64,000 bases of DNA from JAXMAZ01 sp046350115 (GCA_046350115.1 JAXMAZ010000015.1:62001-126000); one strand, 5' to 3'. Numbered from the stretch's first letter, positions 15,325 through 24,275 are shown. Notes: a model not told the origin generated them from the letters alone. Program-made: numbers and translations.

Positions 15325-16803
15325 ATGCGGACGTTCCAGTTCAGCGACGCCAAGTCCCACAAGTTCTGGAACGTGGACGTGCAGGGCGCCACCCTGACCG
15401 TCACCTACGGCAAGGTCGGGTCGGCCGGCCAGACCACCACCAAGTCGTTCCCCACGCCGCAGAAGGCCCAGGCGGAGGCGGACAAGCTGGTCGCCGAGAA
15501 GACGAAGAAGGGGTACGCCGAGACCACCTCGACGGCCGCCGTCTCCGCTGCCGAAGGGTTCCTCCGGACCCTGGCCGCCAGCCCGCACGACCTGGCCGCC
15601 TGGTGCGCCTTCGCCGACTACCTGACCGAGCAGAACGACCCCCGCGGCGAGTTCATGCAGGTACAGTTGGCCCTGGAGGACGAGGGGCGGTCGCCGGCCG
15701 AGCGGAAGAAGCTGGCTACCCAGGAGAAGAAGCTGCTGGCCGCCCACGAGCGGGCGTGGCTCGGCCCGCTGGCCGCCGTCACCCTGGACGCCGAGCCGAT
15801 CCCGGCGTGGGTGGGCGGCAGAGAAGGCACCCGGCCGCCAGTCACGTACTCGTTCGCCCGCGGCTGGCTGAGCCGGATGGTCTGCCATCAGCTCACCGTG
15901 ACTCAAGCCCGGACACTGGCCGCCCCCGAGGCTCGGCTGCTCCGCGAGCTGGTTGTCGAGAACGTGGAGGCGGAGATCCCGGTCGGCGGCAGCGACCGGT
16001 ACGTCACCGCGACCTACGAGCCGGGGCCGGACGTGCCGGCCGACATCGACCCGTATGACGGCCCCGGGCTGCACGCCCTCTGCCGCTGCCCGAACCTCGG
16101 CAGCGTCCGCAAGCTCCGCCTCGGCGAGAGCGTGGACGGGCCGAACGGCCAGGAGGAGGACTTCAACTGCCACATCAGCGGCGAACTGGCGTACCACCTG
16201 GTCAAGCAGATGCCGCACCTGGAGGAGCTGTACCTGCTCGCCCACCGGGTCGACGCGAACAAGGTGTTCGCCCTGCCGCTGCCGGAGCTGCGGGTGCTCC
16301 AGCTCTACCACAGCAACAGCTACCCGCTGGACAAGCTGGCCGCCAACAAGACGCTGACCAACCTGACGACGCTCCTCTGCCACCCGCACGCCATCGACTT
16401 CGACGACGACACCAACGGGGCGTACATCCGGCTATCGCACCTGCGGGCCATCTGCCGGTCCCCGCACCTGACGAGCCTCACCCACCTGCGGCTGCGGCTG
16501 ACTGACTTCGGCGACGCCGGGGCGAAGGAGATCGTCGAGTCCGGCATCCTGAAACGGCTCAAGCTGCTCGACCTGCGGGGCGGGTGCATCACGGACAACG
16601 GGGCCAAACTGCTGGCCAACTGCCCGGATCTGAAGAACCTGGAGTTCCTCAACCTCCAGGCGAACGCCCTGACGGCGGCCGGCGTCGATGCGATCAAGGC
16701 GACCGGGGTGAAGGCGAACACGGCCGCCCAGCACAACAACGCTGGCGGCAACTTCGGCGGCGATCAGCTGCCCGAGTACCTGTTTGAAGGGGACATCGAG
16801 TAG
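15325..16803 (+). CDS. WGR / TIGR02996 / leucine-rich-repeat protein (STM4015 position)
   Basis: 492 residues in three parts. Residues 1-70 are a WGR domain (MRTFQFSDAKSHKFWNV, LTVTYGKVGSAGQT). Residues ~75-155 are the TIGR02996 repeat-companion domain (LAASPHDLAAWCAFADYLTE, DPRGEFMQVQLAL), a mark of Gemmata-like planctomycetes. Residues ~240-470 are ribonuclease-inhibitor-style leucine-rich repeats (LTNLTTLLCHPH, LTHLRLRLTDFGD, LKLLDLRGGC). The C-terminus is acidic. It contains no catalytic motif, so it is likely a scaffold or recognition subunit. It occupies the place of the LRR protein STM4015, suggesting a lineage-specific version of that component. Confidence 0.85.
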   Translation: MRTFQFSDAKSHKFWNVDVQGATLTVTYGKVGSAGQTTTKSFPTPQKAQAEADKLVAEKTKKGYAETTSTAAVSAAEGFLRTLAASPHDLAAWCAFADYLTEQNDPRGEFMQVQLALEDEGRSPAERKKLATQEKKLLAAHERAWLGPLAAVTLDAEPIPAWVGGREGTRPPVTYSFARGWLSRMVCHQLTVTQARTLAAPEARLLRELVVENVEAEIPVGGSDRYVTATYEPGPDVPADIDPYDGPGLHALCRCPNLGSVRKLRLGESVDGPNGQEEDFNCHISGELAYHLVKQMPHLEELYLLAHRVDANKVFALPLPELRVLQLYHSNSYPLDKLAANKTLTNLTTLLCHPHAIDFDDDTNGAYIRLSHLRAICRSPHLTSLTHLRLRLTDFGDAGAKEIVESGILKRLKLLDLRGGCITDNGAKLLANCPDLKNLEFLNLQANALTAAGVDAIKATGVKANTAAQHNNAGGNFGGDQLPEYLFEGDIE

Positions 16804-16806
16804 CCG

Positions 16807-17955
16807 ATGCCGCCGCGGTACGTGCTGGTCGCCAACCCGGGGACGAAGCGGTGTGAGCTGTACCGCCGGGAGCTGGCCGCGTTCTGGGCGGCCCGCGGGG
16901 CGACGCCGGACGTGACCGTCGTCCCGTGGGCCGAGGTGGTGCCGCGGGACGGCGGCCTGGACGGGTTGTCGGCGTTCGACCGGCCGGCCGTCGTCCGGCT
17001 GGAGTCTCCGGGGAAGGACGCCCACGTCTACCGACTCCTGCTCGAGGCCGGTGCCCGCGACGACCCGTCCGAGCCGCCGCGCGATTGGCGAACGGACGAG
17101 CTGCCGAAGGGGCTACTGCTGCGGCCCGGGCTGTGGTTCCGCGGGTTCCGCCGGGTGCTGGCCGGCCTCCGCCGGGCGTTCGACGCCCGCCCGCACCTGA
17201 CCCCGACCGCCTGCCCGCTGGCCGTCGCCGCAATGTTCGACAAGACGGCGACGGCTCGCGCCCTGGCCGCCGCCGGGGTGCCGGTCCCGGTGATGCTGGC
17301 GGAACCACCTGACATACCCGCCGTGGTCCACGACCTCGCGGTCTGCCACGGCTGGCACGCGGCCTACGTGAAGCTGAACAGCGGCTCGTCGGCGACCGGC
17401 ATCGTGGTCCTGCACCCGACCGCTGCCGGCCGGCCGGCGTTCGGCGTCACCACCCTCGTCCCCCGCGGGGCCGACTACTTCAGCACCCGGCAGGTCCAGC
17501 GGGTCACGGGCGAGGAGCTGGAGCGGGCGGTCCGGTTCGTCCTCGACGAAGGGGCGATCGTCCAGCGGGGCGTGCCGCTGGCCCAGCTCGACGGGGACAA
17601 CTTCGACCTGCGGGTGGTGTGCGTCGGCGGGACGCCGGTGGCGACGGTGGTACGGGTCAGCCCGCACCCCATGACCAATCTGCACCTGGGCGGCCGGCGG
17701 GGCGACCTGGCCCGGTGCCGGGCCGCCGTCCCGCCGCGGGTGTGGCTCGACGCGATGGACCAGTGCGCCGCCGCGGCCGGCTGTTTCGACTCGACGGTCG
17801 CCGGGGTGGACCTGGCGTTCGAGCGGGGGTTCGGCCGGTCGGTGGTGCTGGAGGTGAACGCCTTCGGCGACTTCTTCCCCGGCTGGGCCGACGCCCACGG
17901 CCGGTCCGTCCACGCCCTGGAGATCGAGCACACGGCCCGTCGGCCGGTCGGGTAG
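16807..17955 (+). CDS. STM4014-like ATP-grasp protein
   Basis: 382 residues, starting 3 bases after the LRR gene. ATP-grasp features: MFDKTATARALAAAGVPVP, AAYVKLNSGSSATGIVV for nucleotide binding, GDNFDLRVVCVGG, and a terminal metal-binding set in AGVDLAFERG and VLEVNAFGDFFPGW (Asp, Glu, Asn). ATP-grasp enzymes join a carboxylate to an amine or thiol through an acyl-phosphate. With two radical SAM enzymes and a hydrolase this completes the STM4011-4015 set. The product of the cluster is unknown. Confidence 0.78.
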   Translation: MPPRYVLVANPGTKRCELYRRELAAFWAARGATPDVTVVPWAEVVPRDGGLDGLSAFDRPAVVRLESPGKDAHVYRLLLEAGARDDPSEPPRDWRTDELPKGLLLRPGLWFRGFRRVLAGLRRAFDARPHLTPTACPLAVAAMFDKTATARALAAAGVPVPVMLAEPPDIPAVVHDLAVCHGWHAAYVKLNSGSSATGIVVLHPTAAGRPAFGVTTLVPRGADYFSTRQVQRVTGEELERAVRFVLDEGAIVQRGVPLAQLDGDNFDLRVVCVGGTPVATVVRVSPHPMTNLHLGGRRGDLARCRAAVPPRVWLDAMDQCAAAAGCFDSTVAGVDLAFERGFGRSVVLEVNAFGDFFPGWADAHGRSVHALEIEHTARRPVG

Positions 17956-17981
17956 AATCCGGCGGTGGTCGGAGACTCCCG

Positions 17982-18560
17982 ATGGTCCTGATCCCGTCCG
18001 CGGTGTTCCTGCTGCTCCTGCTCGGGCTGCAACTCGCTGACCCCGGGCTGGTCGTGGAGCCGCTCAGCCGGTTCCGGGACGGCCGGTGGGCGGTCGCCGG
18101 GTACGCCCTTTTCGTCCTCCTGTTCCTGGTCGGCGTCGGGCAGGTGTGGGCGTACGCCCGGCTCGGCCGGCAGCGGGAGATCGTCGTCCCGGTGGTCGCC
18201 CTGGGGCTGCTGGGCGTGGTCGCCCTCACCCCGTCGTTTGACACCGACCACGGGGTCGCGTCCGCCCTGCTCATGGGGCTGGTGTTCGGCTGGTATCTGG
18301 TGCGGCTGGCCGCGGCCGGGTCGGGGTGGGCGTTCGTCCACGGGGCGGTGCCGGTCGTCCTGCTGGTGGCGGTGGCGGTCGGCCGCAGCTACGGGGTGTG
18401 GCAGAAGGGGCTGATCGTGTACTACGTGCTGGCGGTCAACCTGGACTGCCTGGCCGCCCTGCCGCGGCCGGAGCGGCGGAAGCGGCGGCGGAAGACCGGG
18501 GTGTACGCCCCGCGGGTGGTGTGGCGGCGGTACGACGGCCCCGGCCGGCCGGACCAGTGA
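17982..18560 (+). CDS. Polytopic membrane protein, unknown function
   Basis: 192 residues with about five to six hydrophobic spans (for example FLLLLLGLQLA, YALFVLLFLVGVGQVWA, VVPVVALGLLGVVAL, AVPVVLLVAVAVG) and a basic C-terminal tail (RRKRRRK). GGAG lies upstream of the ATG. It follows the ATP-grasp gene by 26 bases on the same strand and may be in the same transcript. I recognise no family; it could give the STM401x cluster a membrane partner, but that is only positional. Confidence 0.65.
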   Translation: MVLIPSAVFLLLLLGLQLADPGLVVEPLSRFRDGRWAVAGYALFVLLFLVGVGQVWAYARLGRQREIVVPVVALGLLGVVALTPSFDTDHGVASALLMGLVFGWYLVRLAAAGSGWAFVHGAVPVVLLVAVAVGRSYGVWQKGLIVYYVLAVNLDCLAALPRPERRKRRRKTGVYAPRVVWRRYDGPGRPDQ

Positions 18561-18649
18561 CCGCTCACCGCAGGTGTGCAAGGGCATCCGACGGGTGATC
18601 CGCCGACCGGCTGGCGGTATACTGGGCCGACCGCCCGCCGAGGTGCCCG

Positions 18650-21427
18650 ATGGCCGGCCCACTCCCGACCGTGTTCACCGCGCTGCTCGCACTTGGCCCG
18701 GCCGCGCCGCCGGACCCGGCCGGCGTCGAGTTCTTCGAGAAGCGGATCCGCCCGGTCCTGGCCGAACACTGCCTCAAGTGCCACTCGGCGGACGCCCAGA
18801 CCGCCAACAAGCTGAAGGGCGGGCTGCGGCTCGACACCCGGGCCGGGCTGGTGGCCGGCGGGGACAGCGGGCCGGCGGTGGTCCCCGGCAAGCCGGCCGA
18901 CAGCCTCCTACTGCGAACGCTGCGGTACGACGGGGACGTGCGTATGCCGCCGGCGGGGAAGCTGCCGGCGGCGGTCGTCGCCGACTTCGAGAAGTGGGTG
19001 GCGATGGGCGCCCCCGACCCGCGGGCCGGCGGCGGGGTGAAGGCGCCGGCCGGCCCGAGCGTGCAAGCCGGGCGGGACTTCTGGGCCTACCGCCCGGTCG
19101 CCGACCCGCCTGCCCCTGCGGTCAAAAACGCCTCCTGGCCGACCGACCCGATCGACCGGTTCATCCTGGCCAAGTTGGAGGCGAACGGCCTCGCCCCGGC
19201 CCCGGACGCCGACCGGGCGGCCCTCCTCCGCCGGCTGCACTTCGACCTGACCGGCCTGCCGCCGTCCCCCGACGAGACCGACGCCTTCCTCGCCGACCGG
19301 TCGCCGGACGCCTACGCGAAGCGGGTGGACGCCCTGCTCGCCCGGCCGGAGTTCGGCGAGCGGTGGGGCCGGCACTGGCTGGACGTGGCCCGGTTCGCCG
19401 AGTCCGTCACCCTCCGCGGGTTCGTGTTCAAGGAAGCCTGGCGGTATCGGGACTACGTGATCGACAGCTTCAACCGGGACGTGCCGTTCGACCGGTTCGT
19501 CCGGGAGCAACTGGCCGGCGACCTGCTGCCGGCCGCCGCCCCGGCCGACCGCGCCCGCCAGCTCGTCGCGACGACGTACCTGATGCTCGGCAACACCAAC
19601 CTGGAGGAGCAGGACAAGAAGCAGCTCCGGATGGACGTGGTGGACGAGCAACTGGACGTCGTCACCAAGGGGCTGCTCGCCCAGACGGTGACGTGCGCCC
19701 GGTGCCACGACCACAAGTTCGACCCGATCCCGACCCGCGACTACTACGCCCTGGCCGGCGTCCTACGGAACGTCAAGGCGCTGGAGCACGCGAACGTGTC
19801 CGCCTGGACCGAGGTGCCGCTGCCGGTGGACGCCGCGACCGCCGCCGCCCTGGCCGCCAAGAACCAGCGGGTGGCCGCCCTGCAGTCCCGGGTCAAGGCG
19901 CTGAAGGCGGGCAAGGGGCCGGCCACGGGCGGGGTGCTGGCCGTCGCCGACGTGCCGGGCGTGGCCGTCGATGACACGCAGGCGAAGACGGTCGGGGACT
20001 GGCAACACTCCACCCACTCCGGCAGCTACGTCGGGGCCGGGTACGTCCACGACCGGAACGCCGGCAAGGGGGAGAAGACGCTCACCTTCGCCCCGGCCCT
20101 GCCGGCGGACGGCCGGTATGAGGTGCGGCTGGCGTACTCCCACGGCACCAGCCGGTCGGCCGCCGTACCGGTGACGGTGTTCAGCGCCGACGGGGAGAAG
20201 ACGGTCGAGATCGACATGACGAGGCCGCCGGCCGACGGCCGGTTCACCAGCCTCGGCACCTTCCGGTTCGAGACGGCCGGGCAGAGCTTCGTCATCGTGT
20301 CCAACGAGGGGACGACCGGGCACGTCACCGCCGACTGCGTGACGTTCGTGCCGGTCAACGCCGGCGAGCCGCAGCAGCAGCGGAAGCGGCCCGCCGACAC
20401 GAACGAGTTGGCGAGGCTGGAGGCCGAGCTGAAGGCGCTCCAAGCCGCCGGCCCGCACCGGCCGATGGCGATGGCCCCGGTCGAGGAGAAGGTGATCGAG
20501 GACTGCCGGGTCCACGTCCGCGGGCTGGCCGGCAACCTGGGGCCGGTGGTGCCCCGCGGGTTCCTCCAGGTGGCGACCGCCGGCCCCGCGCCGGCGCTGC
20601 CGCTGCCGACCGGCCAGAGCGGGCGTGTGCAGTTGGCCGACTGGATCGCCTCTCGGGACAACCCGCTGACCGCCCGGGTGTTCGTCAACCGGACCTGGCA
20701 CTGGCTGTTCGGGGCCGGGCTGGTCCGGACGATGGACAACTTCGGCACCACTGGCGAAGCCCCGTCCCACCCGGACCTGCTCGACCACCTGGCCGCCCGG
20801 TTCGTCGCCGACGGCTGGTCGGTCAAGCGGCTGGTCCGGTCGCTGGTGCTCAGCCGGACGTACCGCCAGGCCGCCACCCGCGGCCCGCGATCCGAGGCAG
20901 ACCCCGACAACCGGCTGTTCGACCGGGCCAACCGCCGGCGGCTGGACGCCGAGTGCATTCGAGACGCCATGCTGGCGGTCGCCGGCCGGCTCGACCCGGC
21001 CCGCGGCGGGCCGACGTTCCCCGCCGCCCTGGCCGCCGACTACGGGTTCGTCAGTGACTCCCGCCGGCGGAGCGTCTACCTGCCGGCCTTCCGCAACGCC
21101 CCGCCGGACCTGCTGGCCGCGTTCGACCCGGCCGACCCGAACACGGTCACCGGCGCCCGGTCGGCCGGCACCGTCGCCCCGCAGGCGCTGGTGCTGCTGA
21201 ACCACCCGTTCGTCGCCGATATGGCCCGCCACGCGGCCGACCGGGTGATGACGGCCGGGACGGACGACGTCCGCATCCGCCTGGCGTACCGGTTGGCTCT
21301 GGGCCGGGAGCCGACGGCCGGCGAGCGGGCGGTCGCCGGCCGGTACGTCGCCGGCGGCGGGGCGGACCGGTGGGCCGGGCTGATGCACGCCCTGTTCGCG
21401 TCCGCGGACTTCCGGTACGTCGAGTGA
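18650..21427 (+). CDS. DUF1549/DUF1553 protein with PSCyt1 and golvesin-like domains
   Basis: 925 residues with a signal peptide. PSCyt1 (Planctomycete cytochrome c) region with EHCLKCHSADAQT early on, then DUF1549 (DPIDRFILAKLEANGL, CARCHDHKFDPIPTRDYYAL). A golvesin/xanthan-lyase-like beta domain follows around residues 430-570 (VDDTQAKTVGDWQHSTHSG, RYEVRLAYSHGTSR, FVIVSNEGTTGHV). DUF1553 is at the end (NPLTARVFVNRTWHWLFG, DRANRRRLDAE). The insert probably binds carbohydrate or mediates adhesion (inference). It is followed 27 bases later by a DUF1501 gene, the usual pairing. Confidence 0.9.
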   Translation: MAGPLPTVFTALLALGPAAPPDPAGVEFFEKRIRPVLAEHCLKCHSADAQTANKLKGGLRLDTRAGLVAGGDSGPAVVPGKPADSLLLRTLRYDGDVRMPPAGKLPAAVVADFEKWVAMGAPDPRAGGGVKAPAGPSVQAGRDFWAYRPVADPPAPAVKNASWPTDPIDRFILAKLEANGLAPAPDADRAALLRRLHFDLTGLPPSPDETDAFLADRSPDAYAKRVDALLARPEFGERWGRHWLDVARFAESVTLRGFVFKEAWRYRDYVIDSFNRDVPFDRFVREQLAGDLLPAAAPADRARQLVATTYLMLGNTNLEEQDKKQLRMDVVDEQLDVVTKGLLAQTVTCARCHDHKFDPIPTRDYYALAGVLRNVKALEHANVSAWTEVPLPVDAATAAALAAKNQRVAALQSRVKALKAGKGPATGGVLAVADVPGVAVDDTQAKTVGDWQHSTHSGSYVGAGYVHDRNAGKGEKTLTFAPALPADGRYEVRLAYSHGTSRSAAVPVTVFSADGEKTVEIDMTRPPADGRFTSLGTFRFETAGQSFVIVSNEGTTGHVTADCVTFVPVNAGEPQQQRKRPADTNELARLEAELKALQAAGPHRPMAMAPVEEKVIEDCRVHVRGLAGNLGPVVPRGFLQVATAGPAPALPLPTGQSGRVQLADWIASRDNPLTARVFVNRTWHWLFGAGLVRTMDNFGTTGEAPSHPDLLDHLAARFVADGWSVKRLVRSLVLSRTYRQAATRGPRSEADPDNRLFDRANRRRLDAECIRDAMLAVAGRLDPARGGPTFPAALAADYGFVSDSRRRSVYLPAFRNAPPDLLAAFDPADPNTVTGARSAGTVAPQALVLLNHPFVADMARHAADRVMTAGTDDVRIRLAYRLALGREPTAGERAVAGRYVAGGGADRWAGLMHALFASADFRYVE

Positions 21428-21454
21428 CGGCAGGTCGGACCTCGAGGGACAGGT

Positions 21455-22867
21455 ATGCTCACCCCGCTCTCCCGGCGTGACTGGCTCGCCCGCACCGGCT
21501 GCGGGTTCGGGTCGCTGGCCCTGGCCGGGCTGGCCGCCGACGCCGCCCGGGCGAACCCGCTCGCCCCGAAGCCGCCGCACCACCCGGCCCGGGCCAAGCG
21601 GGTCATCTTCCTGTTCATGCAGGGCGGGGTGAGCCACGTCGACAGCTACGACTACAAGCCCCGGCTGTTCGAAGACGACGGCAAGCAGATGCCGTTCGAC
21701 GACGCCCGGGCGGTGGCCAACACCGGCGCCCGCGGCACCAGCCAGCGGGTGATGAAGCCGCTTTGGAAGTTCTCACAGCACGGCCAGACCGGCACGTGGG
21801 CGTCCGACCTATTCCCCGAGACGAACAAGCACGTCGACGACCTGTGCCTCATCCGCTCGCTGCACACCGACGGGGTGGCGCACGGCCCGGCCACCCTGTT
21901 CCTGCACTGCGGCAGCACCAGCTTCGCCCGCCCGAGCGTCGGGAGCTGGGTGCTGTACGGGCTGGGGGCGGCGAACGCTGACCTGCCCGGGTTCGTCAGC
22001 ATCGCCCCGTCGGCCGGGAACGGCGGGCCGCGGAACTACGGGCCGGCGTTCCTGCCGGCCGTCTACCAGGGCACCCCGGTCGGCCGGGCCGGCGGGCCGG
22101 CGTCCGACCTGGCCGTCCGCCACCTGACCCCGACCCTGCCGCCGGCCGACGCCGCCTCCCGGTTCGCCCTGCTCCGAGAGCTGCACGCCGAGCAACTCAA
22201 GCGGACTCCCGGGGACGCCGAACTCGAAGCGGTGGCCGAGTCGTTCGAGCTGGCCGGCCGGCTCCAGGCGAACGCCCCGGACGCCTTCGACCCGAGCCGC
22301 GAGTCGGCCGCCACCCAGGCGCTGTACGGGATCGGGGAGAAGCCGACGGACACGTTCGGCCGGCAGTGCCTGATGGCCCGGCGGCTGGCCGAGCGGGGGG
22401 TGCGGTACATCCAGGTCACATACGGGGACAACACCGCCAACCCGGCCTGGGACCAGCACTCCAACCTGCCCAAGCACGCCGACCACGCCCGGGCGGTGGA
22501 CAAGCCGGTGGCCGGGCTGCTGGCCGACCTGAAGGCTCGCGGCCTCCTGGACGACACCCTGGTCCGGTGGGGCGGGGAGTTCGGCCGGACGCCCTACGCC
22601 GAGAAGAACGGCACCGGCCGGGACCACAACCCCGGCGGGTTCACCGTCTGGCTGGCCGGCGGCGGGGTGAAGCGGGGGTTCGGGTACGGGGCGACGGACG
22701 AGTTCGGCCACCAGGCGGTGCAGGACAAGGTGCACATGCACGACCTGCACGCGACCGTCCTGCACCTGCTCGGGCTGGACCACGAGCGGCTGACCTTCCG
22801 GCACGCCGGCCGGGACTTCCGGCTGACCGACGTCCACGGCCGGGTGGTCCGGCCGGTCCTGGCCTGA
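21455..22867 (+). CDS. DUF1501 family secreted protein (third copy)
   Basis: 470 residues. Tat-like N-terminus (SRRDWLARTGCGFGSLALAG). DUF1501 motifs: FLFMQGGVSHVDSYDYKP, YIQVTYGDNTANPAWDQHSN, RWGGEFGRTPYAEKNGTGRD and GGGVKRGFGYGATDEFG. It pairs with the preceding DUF1549/1553 gene in what looks like an operon. The 3' end is 11 bases from the convergent DUF3179 gene. Confidence 0.9.
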   Translation: MLTPLSRRDWLARTGCGFGSLALAGLAADAARANPLAPKPPHHPARAKRVIFLFMQGGVSHVDSYDYKPRLFEDDGKQMPFDDARAVANTGARGTSQRVMKPLWKFSQHGQTGTWASDLFPETNKHVDDLCLIRSLHTDGVAHGPATLFLHCGSTSFARPSVGSWVLYGLGAANADLPGFVSIAPSAGNGGPRNYGPAFLPAVYQGTPVGRAGGPASDLAVRHLTPTLPPADAASRFALLRELHAEQLKRTPGDAELEAVAESFELAGRLQANAPDAFDPSRESAATQALYGIGEKPTDTFGRQCLMARRLAERGVRYIQVTYGDNTANPAWDQHSNLPKHADHARAVDKPVAGLLADLKARGLLDDTLVRWGGEFGRTPYAEKNGTGRDHNPGGFTVWLAGGGVKRGFGYGATDEFGHQAVQDKVHMHDLHATVLHLLGLDHERLTFRHAGRDFRLTDVHGRVVRPVLA

Positions 22868-22878
22868 CCCTCCCTCGG

Positions 22879-23550
22879 TTACGGCAGGTCGCCCGGCCCG
22901 CCGAGGTACACGTCGGTCTCCGGGTGGGCCGCCACCCACTCGGCCCAGGAGGTCCGCTCGACCGCCACCGGGGCATACGGGAACGGCGGGGCGCCCGGGT
23001 CCAGCGGCTTGGCCGTCTTCTGGAAGTACCGGTAGGGGCCGACCCGGAGCAGCATCCCGGAGTCCGTCCCGTCCATCGCCCGCCCGCCCGTCGCCAGCTC
23101 GGTCGGCTTGTCCCCGTCGGGGGCGGCGAACGCCCGGGCGCAGTCCATCAGGTTGCAGTACGAGACCGCCACCGGCACCTTCCCGACCCGGTCGTTGACC
23201 ACGTGCCGGCGGACGGACGCCAGGGCGGACACCGGGTACGCCCGGGCCTTCCCGCCGGCCACCACCCCGATCACCGGGGCGTCCCGGGACAGCCCGGCGA
23301 CCTCCGCCCGCACGGCGTTCGAGGCCAGCAGCACCGGGTTCTCGACCTCCTCCACCCGCCGGGTCGGGACCGTCTGCGCGGTGCGGTCCCGGCCGTACTT
23401 CTTCCACGACGCGATCACCGCCCGCCCGTCGGCCGCGGCGGCCAGCACGGCCGCACTCATCCCCACCAGCCCGCCGCCGATCACCACCCCGGCGATGATC
23501 AGCCGCACCCCCGTGGCCGACGGGCTCCCCGCCACATCCTTCTCGCCCAT
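22879..23550 (-). CDS. DUF3179 domain membrane-anchored protein
   Basis: 223 residues with one N-terminal transmembrane helix (VRLIIAGVVIGGGLVGMSAA), then the DUF3179 region: VPTRRVEEVENPVLLAS, GGKARAYPVSALASVR, VPVAVSYCNLMDCARAF and YFQKTAKPLDPGAP. Cysteines in SYCNLMDC are conserved in the family, whose function is unknown; it is predicted to be extracytoplasmic. The ATG at 23550 is chosen because it directly precedes the membrane helix; an upstream in-frame start at 23619 adds an unlikely extension. Confidence 0.8.
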   Translation of the reverse strand: MGEKDVAGSPSATGVRLIIAGVVIGGGLVGMSAAVLAAAADGRAVIASWKKYGRDRTAQTVPTRRVEEVENPVLLASNAVRAEVAGLSRDAPVIGVVAGGKARAYPVSALASVRRHVVNDRVGKVPVAVSYCNLMDCARAFAAPDGDKPTELATGGRAMDGTDSGMLLRVGPYRYFQKTAKPLDPGAPPFPYAPVAVERTSWAEWVAAHPETDVYLGGPGDLP

Positions 23551-24036
23551 TCCCGCGATCTCACTTTTTTGACGATGGCATGACGGCTCCTCGCCGTCGA
23601 CAGAAGGGGAGAGAAGCAAGACGAGGACCGAGCCGCGGCCGATCTGTCCGGTCTGACAAATGTTGATCTTAAGTTTGGTGACAAATCAAGGATGAGAGGT
23701 AGGGGCCGCACCGCCATGAAGTTTTCTTAACCTCATCTTTGGCTCATAGATGAGAGAAGAGGGCGTTCGATTTCGCGGCGCCCGTCGCTCGAAAGTGCAG
23801 CAGGTGAAACGAGCGGCCAGCCGGGGCGCGCTCCCGCGGCGGCTCTCGGGCGATGGGACAAGGCGGCCGGCGGTTTCGAGTCGGCCTCGATTCTCGCCCC
23901 GAGCCTTACTCCCGCCGGGGTCGCGGGCCATTGTTCACAAGAGCGGGCGGGCCGGGAACCCGTTGTCCGCTGGCGAACCCGGATCGGACGCCGGTGTCTG
24001 AAGTGTGTGGGGCGTCGCGCGGCGACGGCTCACGAC
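23551..24036. other. Gene-poor interval upstream of the tRNA-like pair
   Basis: No convincing gene. Part of it (about 23640-23770) is clearly richer in A+T than the surroundings, with runs such as TGTTGATCTTAAGTTTGG and TTTTCTTAACCTCATC. This region could contain the DUF3179 promoter on the minus strand and a promoter for the tRNA-like genes. The rest is GC-rich and unassigned. Short ORFs here (up to 87 codons) lack family features. Confidence 0.5.
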
Positions 24037-24104
24037 TGCGGACGGGCCGGCGCCCGACCGGGTCTCATAAGCCTGGGAGCCGGGTTCGACCCCCGGGTCC
24101 GCAA
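24037..24104 (+). tRNA. Degenerate tRNA-Met(CAT)-like gene with shortened D-arm
   Basis: Acceptor stem 24037-24043 pairs perfectly with 24097-24103 (7 bp). The anticodon arm has loop CTCATAA, anticodon CAT. The T-arm is canonical (CCGGG-TTCGACC-CCCGG, 24080-24096). The D-arm is reduced to a 4-bp stem with a 4-base loop (GGGC-CGGC-GCCC), and U8 and the G18G19 pair are missing, giving only 68 nt. Two bases separate it from the next tRNA-like gene. It may be a decayed copy, a specialised tRNA-like RNA, or a functional but unusual tRNA. Confidence 0.55.
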
Positions 24105-24106
24105 CC

Positions 24107-24181
24107 GACCGGGTAGGCCAACCGGTAGAGCCGTCGGGCCGAGAACCCGAGGCCGTGTGGGTTCGACCCCCGCCCCGGTCA
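24107..24181 (+). tRNA. tRNA-like gene, anticodon position reads GAG, with C33
   Basis: A complete 75-nt cloverleaf: acceptor GACCGGG/CCCGGTC, TA at positions 8-9, D-arm GGC/GCC with a loop containing CCGG, anticodon stem TCGGG/CCCGA, T-arm GTGGG-TTCGACC-CCCGC. The anticodon loop is CCGAGAA, which puts GAG at positions 34-36 but a C instead of the near-universal U at 33. A Leu(GAG) tRNA should have a long variable arm, yet here it is about 6 nt. Identity is therefore uncertain. No CCA is encoded. Confidence 0.6.
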
Positions 24182-24188
24182 CTCGAAT

Positions 24189-24262
24189 GCGGAATGCGGA
24201 GTTGGGAACGCGGAATGAGACCCAGGTCCGGGTTTCATTCCGCATTCTGCTCCGCATTCCGC
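24189..24262. repeat. Type J imperfect inverted repeat behind the tRNA-like genes
   Basis: Left arm 24189-24223 (GCGGAATGCGGAG...GGAATGAGACCC) and right arm 24230-24262 (GGGTTTCATTCCGC...CCGCATTCCGC) fold into a long imperfect hairpin. It starts 8 bases after the second tRNA-like gene. Each arm contains internal repeats of GCGGAATG. It is the likely 3' end of the tRNA-like transcript. Confidence 0.75.
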
Positions 24263-24275
24263 GTTTCTGGTCGCG

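Noticed and set aside
23750..24116. Short ORFs of 83-87 codons before the tRNA-like genes
   Set aside because: No ribosome binding site or family feature; one overlaps the tRNA-like sequence.
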